Positions 8,289 through 15,817 of a stretch of DNA of 64,000 bases are shown here, one piece after another. The DNA lies in IMG/VR virus record IMGVR_UViG_3300021197_001902, positions 1-64,000 of that record, one strand, 5' to 3'. The notes under the pieces are model-generated. The model worked only from the letters and a program-made list of their open reading frames with translations. It did not search any database and had not been told where the DNA came from. This stretch comes from a virus. Position 1 is the first letter of the stretch. Every line of letters begins with the position of its first letter. Both the position numbers and the translations under genes were made by a program.

Positions 8289-8346
8289 TCCATCTCTCTT
8301 AGTTTTACAATTTGAGTCCAGCTAGCAGTGCTTCCCCAAAGTGTAT

Positions 8347-11300
8347 TTACTGACTTACTCGCGCAAAACCGTCTTTCTTATCAATCGTAATCTCAACATC
8401 TACGATGTCTTTAAGCGAATCCACATGCGAAATAAGAATAACTGTCTTGAAGTACATCTTAATTAACTGCAAGATGCGGATAAAGCCTTCCATATTGTCA
8501 GCATCTAAGGCAGTTCCGGGTTCGTCAAGAATAAAGACATTTCCCTTGGGAAGCGACGACACTGATAGAAGTGCCAAACGGATTGCCATGGCTGCGACTG
8601 TCTTCTCGGCGCCTGAGCCCATCTCAATGGGTCGGGGCTCGTGCGATGGGTGTTTGAGAAGCACGTTAAGCTTACGGCCATCTTCTTGAAAGAATACATC
8701 AAAGTCGACAATATTGGCCAGCACCTTTGCTATCTCTCCATTAATAACCGGAAGACGCTTTTTGATGATGTCATATGCAATACCATTAGTGTGCGTACAA
8801 CGCATAAACAAATCATATGCTGCATACTCCTCTCGGATCTCGGCCATCTCTTCCATTTTTTGTTGCAGACTGGAGACCTTCTGTTCCATCGACCCGAGTG
8901 TCCTATGATGGAGGCTAATTGCTAGCTCGATATCGTTGATTTCAGCCTCTGTTGTCTTAATATCAGCTTCCACCCTGCCGCGGGATTCAATCAGATTTTC
9001 AATGTTTTTGATTAAATCTTTCTTTTCTTCATACAAATCAATCTTCTCATTCGTCTCATTAAGGCTATTACGATAATTCTTAATCTTAGCGTACAGTCTT
9101 TCTATGGAAACTTTGTTATCTCTTTTTTCGATCTCGATATTATTCTTCTGAATTATTGTATTATTATACCGGTCAATAACTTCTATCATCTCAGATGAGT
9201 TTACTGATACTGTACGTGTCTTGTAGTCTTTCGCTTCTTGGATCTTCTCAACTATCTCAACTTCAAGCGCTGGTAAGTTTGCTGAGGCCGTATGGGCATC
9301 TTTTATAAATTGACACTGAGTATACTGATCTCCACAAGGGACTTCATCAAGCAACTGGAGCTTTTTTGACATTCCCTTATAATCGTTGTCCATGAGACGA
9401 GCTTTGTGAATTGTGTCCTCGTACTTCTGTCTGTTGTCATCATACTCTTTCTTTTGGGCTAGAAGATCTTCAATATCTATGGTGGTCAAGAAATCATCAT
9501 AATCCTTAAGCTTCACCTCATACGCATCGTTTTCCTGCTTAAGCTCTGATATGTTAGCTACAGTGTCCGAGACCTTTCTCTCTACAGATACTCGCGTCTC
9601 TAAGAGATTCTTAATGTCTAGTCGTTCAGCGGGTATTGATTCGATCTGGTTCGTAAGATCCATGCTCTGGTTTACTAGGCTGGTAAGCTTTTGTCGAAGA
9701 TCGTCATGCGTTTTCTTATCCACCTCTAGGTTTTTTGACGCCTCTTCAACCTCTACTTCTGCAACTGCGATATCAATTTTATAACTTACGTCTCCCGACC
9801 GTCTAATGACGGCCTTCAGGTCACGACTATCCTCATGAGCCAGTCTAAACTTTTTCTCAAAGATATCTAAATCTAGGAACTTAGCTAGGATTTCTTTTCG
9901 GCGAGTTGACCCTTCCTTAATGAAAGCTAAACTATCCAGCTGACTGGACATTGAAGTGAGTAAGAAGTCCTCCACCGTACCAAAACGCTTACGAATATGT
10001 GCATCAGTTTCGTTACGAGTTGTGCCATTAAGGCTTGTCTCTTCCTCCATCACCGGATCCAATCCAGTGAAATTCAAGAACGTGCGGGCCTCGTTGGTAA
10101 CCTCACCCTTGAGTTTCTTTGTATACTTTTCTGACGTACGTTCGATGGTATAGGTCTTATCGCCGACTTGCAACTCAACACGGCCCATACAATCCTTTTT
10201 ATTTTGATTGATAATATTATAATTCTTACGTTCGTTCTTAGATGTAGTGTTGAACATCGTGTACAATATACCATCAATAATACTGGATTTACCTGAGTAG
10301 TTCTTGCCAAAGATACCGACGATTCCGTTTAGACTGTTGAAATCTACGCTGTTGCCCTCTCCATAATTGAAGAGATTGTCCCACTCAAACTTGTTAATAT
10401 TCCAGTTGACATTGCGAGCCACTTCTTCAGTTTCCTCGATCTTGGAGTTATACTTGCGATTAAGATTATATACGCGTTCTAACATTTCTTCGGTAGGTTC
10501 GTAGTCCTTCAGGTACTCGCGGATCAGATTTTCCTGCACTCCCTTATCACGGAGATTCTCCACCTTGAATCCAGAACCAATCTCGACAGTACCTCGTTCG
10601 CCAGCTGCTCGATTAAGGAAAGAGATACTCTCAGGCTTAAACCGATGCTTTGCTACCTCAACGGCTTTACGCATAACGTCAAGGGGTAGATTGTTGTTAC
10701 TTACTAGACGCAAGCGTGCGCCCGGCGGCATCTTAGTGCCCTTTGGCATCCGGCCCTTCGGCGTAAGTTCAATAGTCATGAACGGCTTGGGGTTCAGAAG
10801 AACATGGTGTTTAACTGTGAAACTATTCTTATCTTCGATGTCCCAAATCAAGAACCCCTTGTCGTTGGTCTCTCCGTGGTTCTGTTGGACCGTGGAGCCA
10901 CAATAGCGTACGCGGCCTTCTGTGTCCAGAATCTGGTTTGTCTTATGGATGTCTCCGAGCATTGCAAAGTCGTGACCAGCGAAGACACCAATGTTATGGT
11001 CGCCATGATCCATCACCCAACCAACGTCTGTAGACACGCCACCGATTGCGCCATGATACAGAGCAACATTAATGCGCGAGTTGTCACTAGGCGCAACCCA
11101 GTTGTCCTCGTCAAACACGGATAGCACGTTGAGCGCGAGATCGGGCTCTAGGACGGTTTCACCTGCGTTCTTGAGTAGATGTAGGTCTGGTAGGTCCAGA
11201 GCCTTCACAATGGGCGACAGCGCGTCCTGACGGGTACTGTTCTTTAGGTTGCCGTCGTGGTTGCCCAAGATGATGTAGGTTGGTGCGATTTTCGCTAGAT

Positions 11301-11499
11301 TTGCAAAGAAGTCGGAGCAAAGCTCAACGAACTCTGGTGAAATCTGTGTCTTGGTATGGGCGATGTCGCCGCAGTGGACAATGTAGTCCACTTTCTCTTT
11401 ACGAAGGATATCGTAAAGTTGTTCGAATACCTTCTTGTACTCGTAATGAAATTTTAAGTTTTTTATATGCGTGTCCGCAAGGTGTGCGATTCTATACAC
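8347..11499 (-). CDS. Single-chain Mre11-Rad50 (gp47-gp46 / SbcD-SbcC) fusion
   Basis: This 1050-residue protein joins two normally separate subunits of the double-strand-break processing nuclease. Residues 1 to about 230 are an Mre11/SbcD metallophosphoesterase: HLADTHIK, VHCGDIAHT, ILGNHDG, LYHGAIGG and FAGHDFAMLGDIHK supply the metal ligands. From about residue 380 comes a Rad50/SbcC ATPase: Walker A FGKNYSGKSS near 396-404, two long coiled-coil arms around a CGDQYTQC sequence near 721 (the place of the zinc hook), the signature GSGAEKT near 960 and Walker B FILDEPGTALD near 990. In T4 the homologues gp47 and gp46 act in recombination-dependent replication. The start is GTG, with GGGATAA upstream and a sigma70-like promoter before it. 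Confidence 0.9.
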   Translation of the reverse strand: MYRIAHLADTHIKNLKFHYEYKKVFEQLYDILRKEKVDYIVHCGDIAHTKTQISPEFVELCSDFFANLAKIAPTYIILGNHDGNLKNSTRQDALSPIVKALDLPDLHLLKNAGETVLEPDLALNVLSVFDEDNWVAPSDNSRINVALYHGAIGGVSTDVGWVMDHGDHNIGVFAGHDFAMLGDIHKTNQILDTEGRVRYCGSTVQQNHGETNDKGFLIWDIEDKNSFTVKHHVLLNPKPFMTIELTPKGRMPKGTKMPPGARLRLVSNNNLPLDVMRKAVEVAKHRFKPESISFLNRAAGERGTVEIGSGFKVENLRDKGVQENLIREYLKDYEPTEEMLERVYNLNRKYNSKIEETEEVARNVNWNINKFEWDNLFNYGEGNSVDFNSLNGIVGIFGKNYSGKSSIIDGILYTMFNTTSKNERKNYNIINQNKKDCMGRVELQVGDKTYTIERTSEKYTKKLKGEVTNEARTFLNFTGLDPVMEEETSLNGTTRNETDAHIRKRFGTVEDFLLTSMSSQLDSLAFIKEGSTRRKEILAKFLDLDIFEKKFRLAHEDSRDLKAVIRRSGDVSYKIDIAVAEVEVEEASKNLEVDKKTHDDLRQKLTSLVNQSMDLTNQIESIPAERLDIKNLLETRVSVERKVSDTVANISELKQENDAYEVKLKDYDDFLTTIDIEDLLAQKKEYDDNRQKYEDTIHKARLMDNDYKGMSKKLQLLDEVPCGDQYTQCQFIKDAHTASANLPALEVEIVEKIQEAKDYKTRTVSVNSSEMIEVIDRYNNTIIQKNNIEIEKRDNKVSIERLYAKIKNYRNSLNETNEKIDLYEEKKDLIKNIENLIESRGRVEADIKTTEAEINDIELAISLHHRTLGSMEQKVSSLQQKMEEMAEIREEYAAYDLFMRCTHTNGIAYDIIKKRLPVINGEIAKVLANIVDFDVFFQEDGRKLNVLLKHPSHEPRPIEMGSGAEKTVAAMAIRLALLSVSSLPKGNVFILDEPGTALDADNMEGFIRILQLIKMYFKTVILISHVDSLKDIVDVEITIDKKDGFARVSQ

Positions 11500-11525
11500 G
11501 TAGTTATCCCCTAATCTATGTTACT

Positions 11526-11553
11526 AGTATACAGGATGTGTAGGTGGTGTCAA
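11526..11553 (-). promoter_or_regulatory. Sigma70-type promoter for the recombination gene
   Basis: On the minus strand, TTGACA (11548-11553) and TATACT (11526-11531) are separated by 16 bases, matching -35 fully and -10 at five of six positions. It lies in the 80-base gap 11500-11579 before the GTG at 11499. This looks like a host-polymerase (early) promoter. Confidence 0.7.
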
Positions 11554-11579
11554 GTGTTATTTTGACTTTTATTGCTCTC

Positions 11580-11897
11580 TCAATACCCGGGTTCGCCATA
11601 TATATCTCTAGGCTTAAACCCTAGTTTCTCGAAGGCATTCCATAAAGCCATAATTTCTGGATCCTCTAACGACTCGGGCTCCCAGTTGTCCAATGCAGCT
11701 ATGCGGTCCATAAGCGCCGACCTAGCTCCGGGCATGTCGGCTTTGGCAACCAACTCATATGCTTTCTCAATAACTTCACGGGTTTCGGGAGATAAGTCGG
11801 GCGATGTCTTGTGAATGCCGGAGTATGAAGCCTCTCCCATAATACTCGATATTTCTTCCTTGATGATCTGTCGTAGTTTTGCTTTTGAAATCTTCAT
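11580..11897 (-). CDS. Small tagged protein A (MKISK tag)
   Basis: This 105-residue acidic protein begins MKISKAKLRQIIKEE, which matches the N-terminal 15 residues of the next two genes although the rest of the proteins are unrelated. The remainder is a predicted helical domain (SPETREVIEKAYELVAKADMPGARSALMDRIAAL) that resembles helix repeats used for protein contacts, ending in FKPRDIYGEPGY. I12-K13-E14 fits the I/L-x-E recognition pattern known for T4 prohead protease gp21. Function is unknown; a tag for capsid entry or complex assembly is an inference from the shared N-terminus. Confidence 0.6.
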   Translation of the reverse strand: MKISKAKLRQIIKEEISSIMGEASYSGIHKTSPDLSPETREVIEKAYELVAKADMPGARSALMDRIAALDNWEPESLEDPEIMALWNAFEKLGFKPRDIYGEPGY

Positions 11898-11924
11898 GTT
11901 TTTGGTTATCCTATAATATTTTTA

Positions 11925-12320
11925 TTATTTAGAGAGCACTGGCTTCGGGTTATCAACGGGGCTACCGTCGTACACATTGACGCGGCCGGCAGTTTCAACT
12001 GCAGCCAATGCTTCTTCTGGAGTCTTAGCATCAGCTTTTGAAACCTTATCAACGCCCATATCACTGCCCACATACCAATGTCCGGTGCGGAGCGTCTCTC
12101 GGGATCCGATCTCTTGCTCTTCGCCAGGAAGAGGCGGTGTGATGCGCTTAGACTGATCTGCGGGGGGTGTACGCTTACGAGTGCGCACGGTCTTATCTAA
12201 AGGAACATTGATCTTCGTGGTTTTCCGGCCGCGAGGGGCTATCACTGTTCCTGTGCCGAACTCATAGTCTCCTATGACCTCTTGAATGATTTCTAACAAT
12301 CTGGTTTTGGAGATCTTCAT
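11925..12320 (-). CDS. Small tagged protein B (MKISK tag)
   Basis: This 131-residue protein begins MKISKTRLLEIIQEV, the same N-terminal tag as its neighbours. The rest is basic and Pro/Thr-rich up to about residue 70 (RGRKTTKINVPLDKTVRTRKRTPP), suggesting a disordered or DNA-binding middle, then a small C-terminal domain (WYVGSDMGVDKVSKADAKTPEEALAAV). The gene overlaps the previous one by a TAATG junction, so they are translationally coupled. I do not recognise a family. I12-Q13-E14 is a possible prohead-protease site. Confidence 0.6.
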   Translation of the reverse strand: MKISKTRLLEIIQEVIGDYEFGTGTVIAPRGRKTTKINVPLDKTVRTRKRTPPADQSKRITPPLPGEEQEIGSRETLRTGHWYVGSDMGVDKVSKADAKTPEEALAAVETAGRVNVYDGSPVDNPKPVLSK

Positions 12321-13123
12321 TATCGACTGCTGCCGTACGGACTTTTGCTGGGATCACCGCCGACTCGTCGGAGCTTGTCCACAACCTTATGGCGTTCCGT
12401 ACCATAATCATGTTCTCTATCTATTACTGCATGCGCATTGCCGTCACCGGGGTAGCTCCTCTTAAGAGCTTCCTTGTCCCAAGGGGCTGCTTCCTCCAGT
12501 CCGGATTCCTTATACATCTGGTTACCCAACAGGTCGTCCAGATAAGCTATGACTTCTTCGTCGTCGCCCAAACCGAGCTTCCTTGCTGCAGCGGCTCCGC
12601 CTTCTCCAACGCCAATGTTTGAAACGATCAAAAGTTTGTTTAGCAGGCGCTCCATCGGAGTGCCGCCTTCATGTCGTGGTTCGTCGGTTGCCATGGCTGC
12701 ATCGAAGTCAGCCTGCGAAAGTGCTGGCATCATCATATCTTCGCGTGAACCCTCTGCTGTGAGTTCTGCCTTAATAATCTCTTTTAGTCTTTGTTTGGTG
12801 ATTTTCATTTGGTTTGGGGATGTTCGTTTAACTAGTTTCTTTTGTCGCGCGAGATCGCTAGCTCGGCGTTTCAGTCCCTGGCGGCTTTTTACGACGCGCG
12901 CGCCGGCTGTACGATTGAAAGCGTTACTATAGGCCTTCTTATAGACGTCCGCGGCCGCGCCGTGGGGAGGAGTCGACGCTCTTCCGGCGGCGCCGTCTGC
13001 TTCGCCGGCGCGGTGCGCTTCTTCTTTATCTTCCTCATTCTGCCAGTCGGCATCAAAAGCTTCCTCAAATGTAGATAGCTCTTCCTTGATAATCTCTTTT
13101 AGTCTTTGTTTGGTGATTTTCAT
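12320..13123 (-). CDS. Double-tagged protein C (two MKITK tags in one frame)
   Basis: This 267-residue protein carries the tag MKITKQRLKEIIKEE at its start and again, nearly unchanged, at residues 106-120 (MKITKQRLKEIIKAE). The two parts differ otherwise. Residues 18-105 are Ala/Gly/Arg-rich, acidic then strongly basic; residues 122-267 are acidic with a helical domain (PMERLLNKLLIVSNI and EEVIAYLDDLLGNQ). The layout looks like two tagged genes fused in frame. Internal initiation at 12808 could yield the second part alone, but no clear ribosome binding site precedes that ATG, whereas AGGGA precedes the first. Family and function are not recognised. Confidence 0.6.
   Translation of the reverse strand: MKITKQRLKEIIKEELSTFEEAFDADWQNEEDKEEAHRAGEADGAAGRASTPPHGAAADVYKKAYSNAFNRTAGARVVKSRQGLKRRASDLARQKKLVKRTSPNQMKITKQRLKEIIKAELTAEGSREDMMMPALSQADFDAAMATDEPRHEGGTPMERLLNKLLIVSNIGVGEGGAAAARKLGLGDDEEVIAYLDDLLGNQMYKESGLEEAAPWDKEALKRSYPGDGNAHAVIDREHDYGTERHKVVDKLRRVGGDPSKSPYGSSR
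12774..12810 (-). repeat. Direct repeat copy 1 (37 bp, internal tag)
   Basis: These 37 bases are identical to 13089-13125 and encode the start of the internal tag at residue 106 of the double-tagged protein. Identity at the nucleotide level, with no similarity beyond, suggests recent copying of the tag sequence. Confidence 0.85.
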
Positions 13124-13125
13124 TT
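13089..13125 (-). repeat. Direct repeat copy 2 (37 bp, N-terminal tag)
   Basis: This is the second copy of the 37-base repeat, covering the start codon and first codons of the double-tagged gene. It is identical to 12774-12810 and lies 315 bases (105 codons) away, which keeps the two tags in one reading frame. Confidence 0.85.
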
Positions 13126-13135
13126 TGTATCCCTG

Positions 13136-14071
13136 TTACAGTGACATCGCAAGTGTCAACAATAAATAGTTGTCTGGAGTGATAAGGGTCGCACTTTCCA
13201 GACATTTCTGAAATTGCTGCTTATCCATCGAGCCAACATCTTCACTGTCACCGATATTAACCTTCCAGACCTCAATGTCAAAATCGAGTAATGTCTTTAT
13301 AATCTCAAGCTCTTTCGTCTTTGCGTCGGGGTCCAGTGCGATGTAAACGCCGGCATCTTCTTTGACTATGTTCTGAAGCAGGACAGAATTCTGATTTAGT
13401 GTAGACCCAAGGAGCGGAACCGAGTTTCGGCCTGCAACAATTGCATCGAATACACCTTCAACCAAAACAATGTCGGAACTCCAATCTACAAATAAATTAT
13501 TGAATACAATATTGCGGCTAGTTGGTGGGTTTTTATACTTTGGATATGCTTTGCCATCATATGCTCGGGACACAAAATAGGTTAAATCACCGTCCTCATC
13601 GAATGAGGGGACAATGACTCGGCCCTCGTACTCTCCGGTGGCGCAGTAGCCCATTTTCCACCATACAATGTCTTTCTTGTCGATTCCTCGCTTACGCAAA
13701 TAATTGCGGGCTGCGAAGCCTGTGGGCGGTATATCTTTATTGGCCAGGGATACAAACCCCTCTGGCATTTCGACTACTTGCTTCTCTTCTACTTTTTCAG
13801 CGAATAGATCTTCGAACTTGTCGAAGTCCACAGTATCCGTAAATTCTCGCCACTGTGCTTTATCATGACTGCTACCAAAGCGCCGAATAACACGATAGAT
13901 ATTTTTACCACGCGTGTCACATACCCAGCACTTGTAGTAGCCTTTATCCACATTGACAGAAAACTTACGCTTATGATGGTTGCAATAAGGGCACCTAAAT
14001 AGAAACTCATTATTGGATTTATATGCTGGTCCAAGGACGTTAGCTAATATTTTGAGTTTTTTGGTTTTCAC
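13136..14071 (-). CDS. DNA primase (gp61/DnaG type)
   Basis: This 311-residue protein makes RNA primers for lagging-strand synthesis. It has an N-terminal zinc-binding domain with Cys at 27, 30, 48 and 51 (CPYC and CWVC), then a catalytic core with FVSRAYDGKAYPKYKNPP and a TOPRIM domain (IVLVEGVFDAI near 200 and ALDPDAK near 245). Size fits compact phage primases such as T4 gp61. The GTG start at 14071 is preceded by AGGGCTGACAC and overlaps the end of the resolvase gene. A replicative helicase is not in the window. Confidence 0.88.
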   Translation of the reverse strand: MKTKKLKILANVLGPAYKSNNEFLFRCPYCNHHKRKFSVNVDKGYYKCWVCDTRGKNIYRVIRRFGSSHDKAQWREFTDTVDFDKFEDLFAEKVEEKQVVEMPEGFVSLANKDIPPTGFAARNYLRKRGIDKKDIVWWKMGYCATGEYEGRVIVPSFDEDGDLTYFVSRAYDGKAYPKYKNPPTSRNIVFNNLFVDWSSDIVLVEGVFDAIVAGRNSVPLLGSTLNQNSVLLQNIVKEDAGVYIALDPDAKTKELEIIKTLLDFDIEVWKVNIGDSEDVGSMDKQQFQKCLESATLITPDNYLLLTLAMSL

Positions 14072-14573
14072 GTGTCAGCCCTGCCTTTGCTACAACGTAA
14101 CTGTCTGCCCGGTCTGCATAGCCCGGGCGGGGATTACCTTGTCTAGTGTATTCTATAGCAAAGTCGGGTACCTTGTCAAGCATAAAGTTCATAACAACTT
14201 TTTTTGCCTTTTGGCCACGTGGAACCTTGATGTCGCAGAGCTTGCGAGCCTCTTGAGCCTTCAAATATTTCGGCTCCAAAGAAAATAAATTATAACATAT
14301 CCACGAAACAACGCCGTTGAATTTCTGCAATACTGCCATGGTAGCTGCGGACGAGCCGCCAGACTTAAAAAATACAAAGGGTTGCTCAATGTACACTGCT
14401 TCAATGTCAGGATATGCTGTTATATGAGTTAATGATTCCTGTACAAGTCGAGCCTTTCCGAAGAAGTTCTTCTCCTTGCGGAGATCAACGTGGCCACACT
14501 CAACTATCTTCCCTTTATGGTCCAATACGGTATAGCCAGTAATACTGGTTGAAACATCAATTCCTAAAATCAT
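14040..14573 (-). CDS. RuvC-like Holliday-junction resolvase
   Basis: This 177-residue protein has the RNase H-fold signature of the RuvC family: an N-terminal GIDVSTSITGY with the first catalytic Asp, VYIEQPF near residue 62 with Glu, and DRADSYVVAKAG near 160 with the C-terminal acidic residues. It probably cleaves branched DNA before packaging, the job done by endonuclease VII in T4. Its neighbours are primase and the Mre11-Rad50 fusion, so it belongs to the replication-recombination cluster. The ATG at 14573 lacks a good Shine-Dalgarno sequence. Confidence 0.85.
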   Translation of the reverse strand: MILGIDVSTSITGYTVLDHKGKIVECGHVDLRKEKNFFGKARLVQESLTHITAYPDIEAVYIEQPFVFFKSGGSSAATMAVLQKFNGVVSWICYNLFSLEPKYLKAQEARKLCDIKVPRGQKAKKVVMNFMLDKVPDFAIEYTRQGNPRPGYADRADSYVVAKAGLTRENQKTQNIS

Positions 14574-14585
14574 ATAAAGAGGATA

Positions 14586-15797
14586 TCAGATATCGAGCTT
14601 GATTTTAAACGTGAAATCTCGCTCAGTGGTCTTCTTGATCGGTGTTGCAACTTTAACAATGCCGATAAGATTCATGTCATCGTCGTAAACACCAACTTTC
14701 GAAATATACGTTGTTTTCTCAAAAGACCCTGTGGGGTCTGGGTACGAAGAGCTGACAATATTTTTAATTGAACGATTAGACAATTCAAGATAAGCTTGTG
14801 AACTGCTAGCAGCGTAGTTGTCTGTATTGTAAGTAACGTACGTTGGATTATTTGAGTGATTAAGTTCACCCTTTTGAGCAGTAGCAAACAGTGTGAGGGT
14901 CTGTGTCTCTGTTGTTCCGCTTATCTCCATAACGTATGCAGAATTCGGTGCTGTGACGGAGCCCGAGATCGACTGAGCATAATAAATCCATTTTGGGTTA
15001 TCATTGGCAGGCTTGTACGCGTCAACACTCGTATTTAGTGCTGTCGTACCTGTCAAGATAAGGAAACCCTCGTTATAAAGAGCGAGGCCAATTGGGCTTC
15101 CCAGGTCCTCGCCATATGTCGAATACAGTACACCGTCTTGGTTTTTGTCCTGTGCCCTTGCGATCAAGGTACCGGTATAATAATACTCAAGGTTTATTGA
15201 GCCCTTTTTAATCGCCGAGCCATAAAACACCGTTGGAATACTGAGAAGTCCAACCTGTGTCGAGTCAAAGTCTCTCTGTAGCATCGAAGAGGAGTACTCA
15301 AATTGTGGACTAATGTATCCATAGTGGTTGATCGTGTTTTTCAGGGCCCGAAGATGGGACACATAGCCGCCGTCCAGATCCGACACGACACCAACACGCG
15401 CAGTGGTTGTGTCATAAAATTCTTTGTCTATGCTAGATGTATACGGATATAGGGCGCCCGTGATAACAGTACCGTAGTCGGCTGCACTCCAATTAGCGGA
15501 CGTCTCGGTTCTGAAGTTTATTCGCGAACCATTCTTAATAGCAAAGGGATAGATGATTCCTAAATCATCGACTTGGCCTATATCTTTGCCAGTATCCGCC
15601 TGGACTCTATCAACATTGATTTCATATAGAGATATGTTTCCACCATCAGTTAGTCTGATCGGGTTAGCAAGAGCGCCAGAAATGTTTGGAGTGTTATTGT
15701 AGTATGCTGAGCCAGAGTAAACTACAAATTTAATACTTGGATAGGTTACTAAAGTATTGTTGTATACTTCATTCCGTTTAAACTTGTAGTAAGGCAT
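14586..15797 (-). CDS. Virion structural protein, paralogue 1
   Basis: This 403-residue, Ser/Thr/Tyr/Gly-rich, beta-type protein has no named family. Its C-terminus (VGVYDDDMNLIGIVKVATPIKK through FKIKLDI) matches that of the next gene (VGLYSPDNELLAVAKLSEPLRK through RVRLDY), and both share a KKGS(I/F)NL segment and a (H/Y)SxNPTY segment, so the two are paralogues. The composition fits a virion surface, collar or tail protein. It begins the long structural operon running to 43.4 kb. Confidence 0.65.
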   Translation of the reverse strand: MPYYKFKRNEVYNNTLVTYPSIKFVVYSGSAYYNNTPNISGALANPIRLTDGGNISLYEINVDRVQADTGKDIGQVDDLGIIYPFAIKNGSRINFRTETSANWSAADYGTVITGALYPYTSSIDKEFYDTTTARVGVVSDLDGGYVSHLRALKNTINHYGYISPQFEYSSSMLQRDFDSTQVGLLSIPTVFYGSAIKKGSINLEYYYTGTLIARAQDKNQDGVLYSTYGEDLGSPIGLALYNEGFLILTGTTALNTSVDAYKPANDNPKWIYYAQSISGSVTAPNSAYVMEISGTTETQTLTLFATAQKGELNHSNNPTYVTYNTDNYAASSSQAYLELSNRSIKNIVSSSYPDPTGSFEKTTYISKVGVYDDDMNLIGIVKVATPIKKTTERDFTFKIKLDI

Positions 15798-15817
15798 AAC
15801 ATGACCGCATCTTCACT

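Noticed and set aside
8289-8346. Expected terminator between the convergent J-domain and recombination genes
   Set aside because: I see only short palindromes (GCTAGC) and no stable stem followed by a T-run on either strand, so no terminator is called.
10565-11124. Plus-strand reading frames opposite the Mre11 domain
   Set aside because: The minus strand encodes well-conserved nuclease motifs throughout, so these frames are shadows.
13136-13170. TGTCAA near 13155 as a -35 element for the tagged genes
   Set aside because: There is no -10-like hexamer at a suitable distance toward the gene start, and it lies in the primase coding end.
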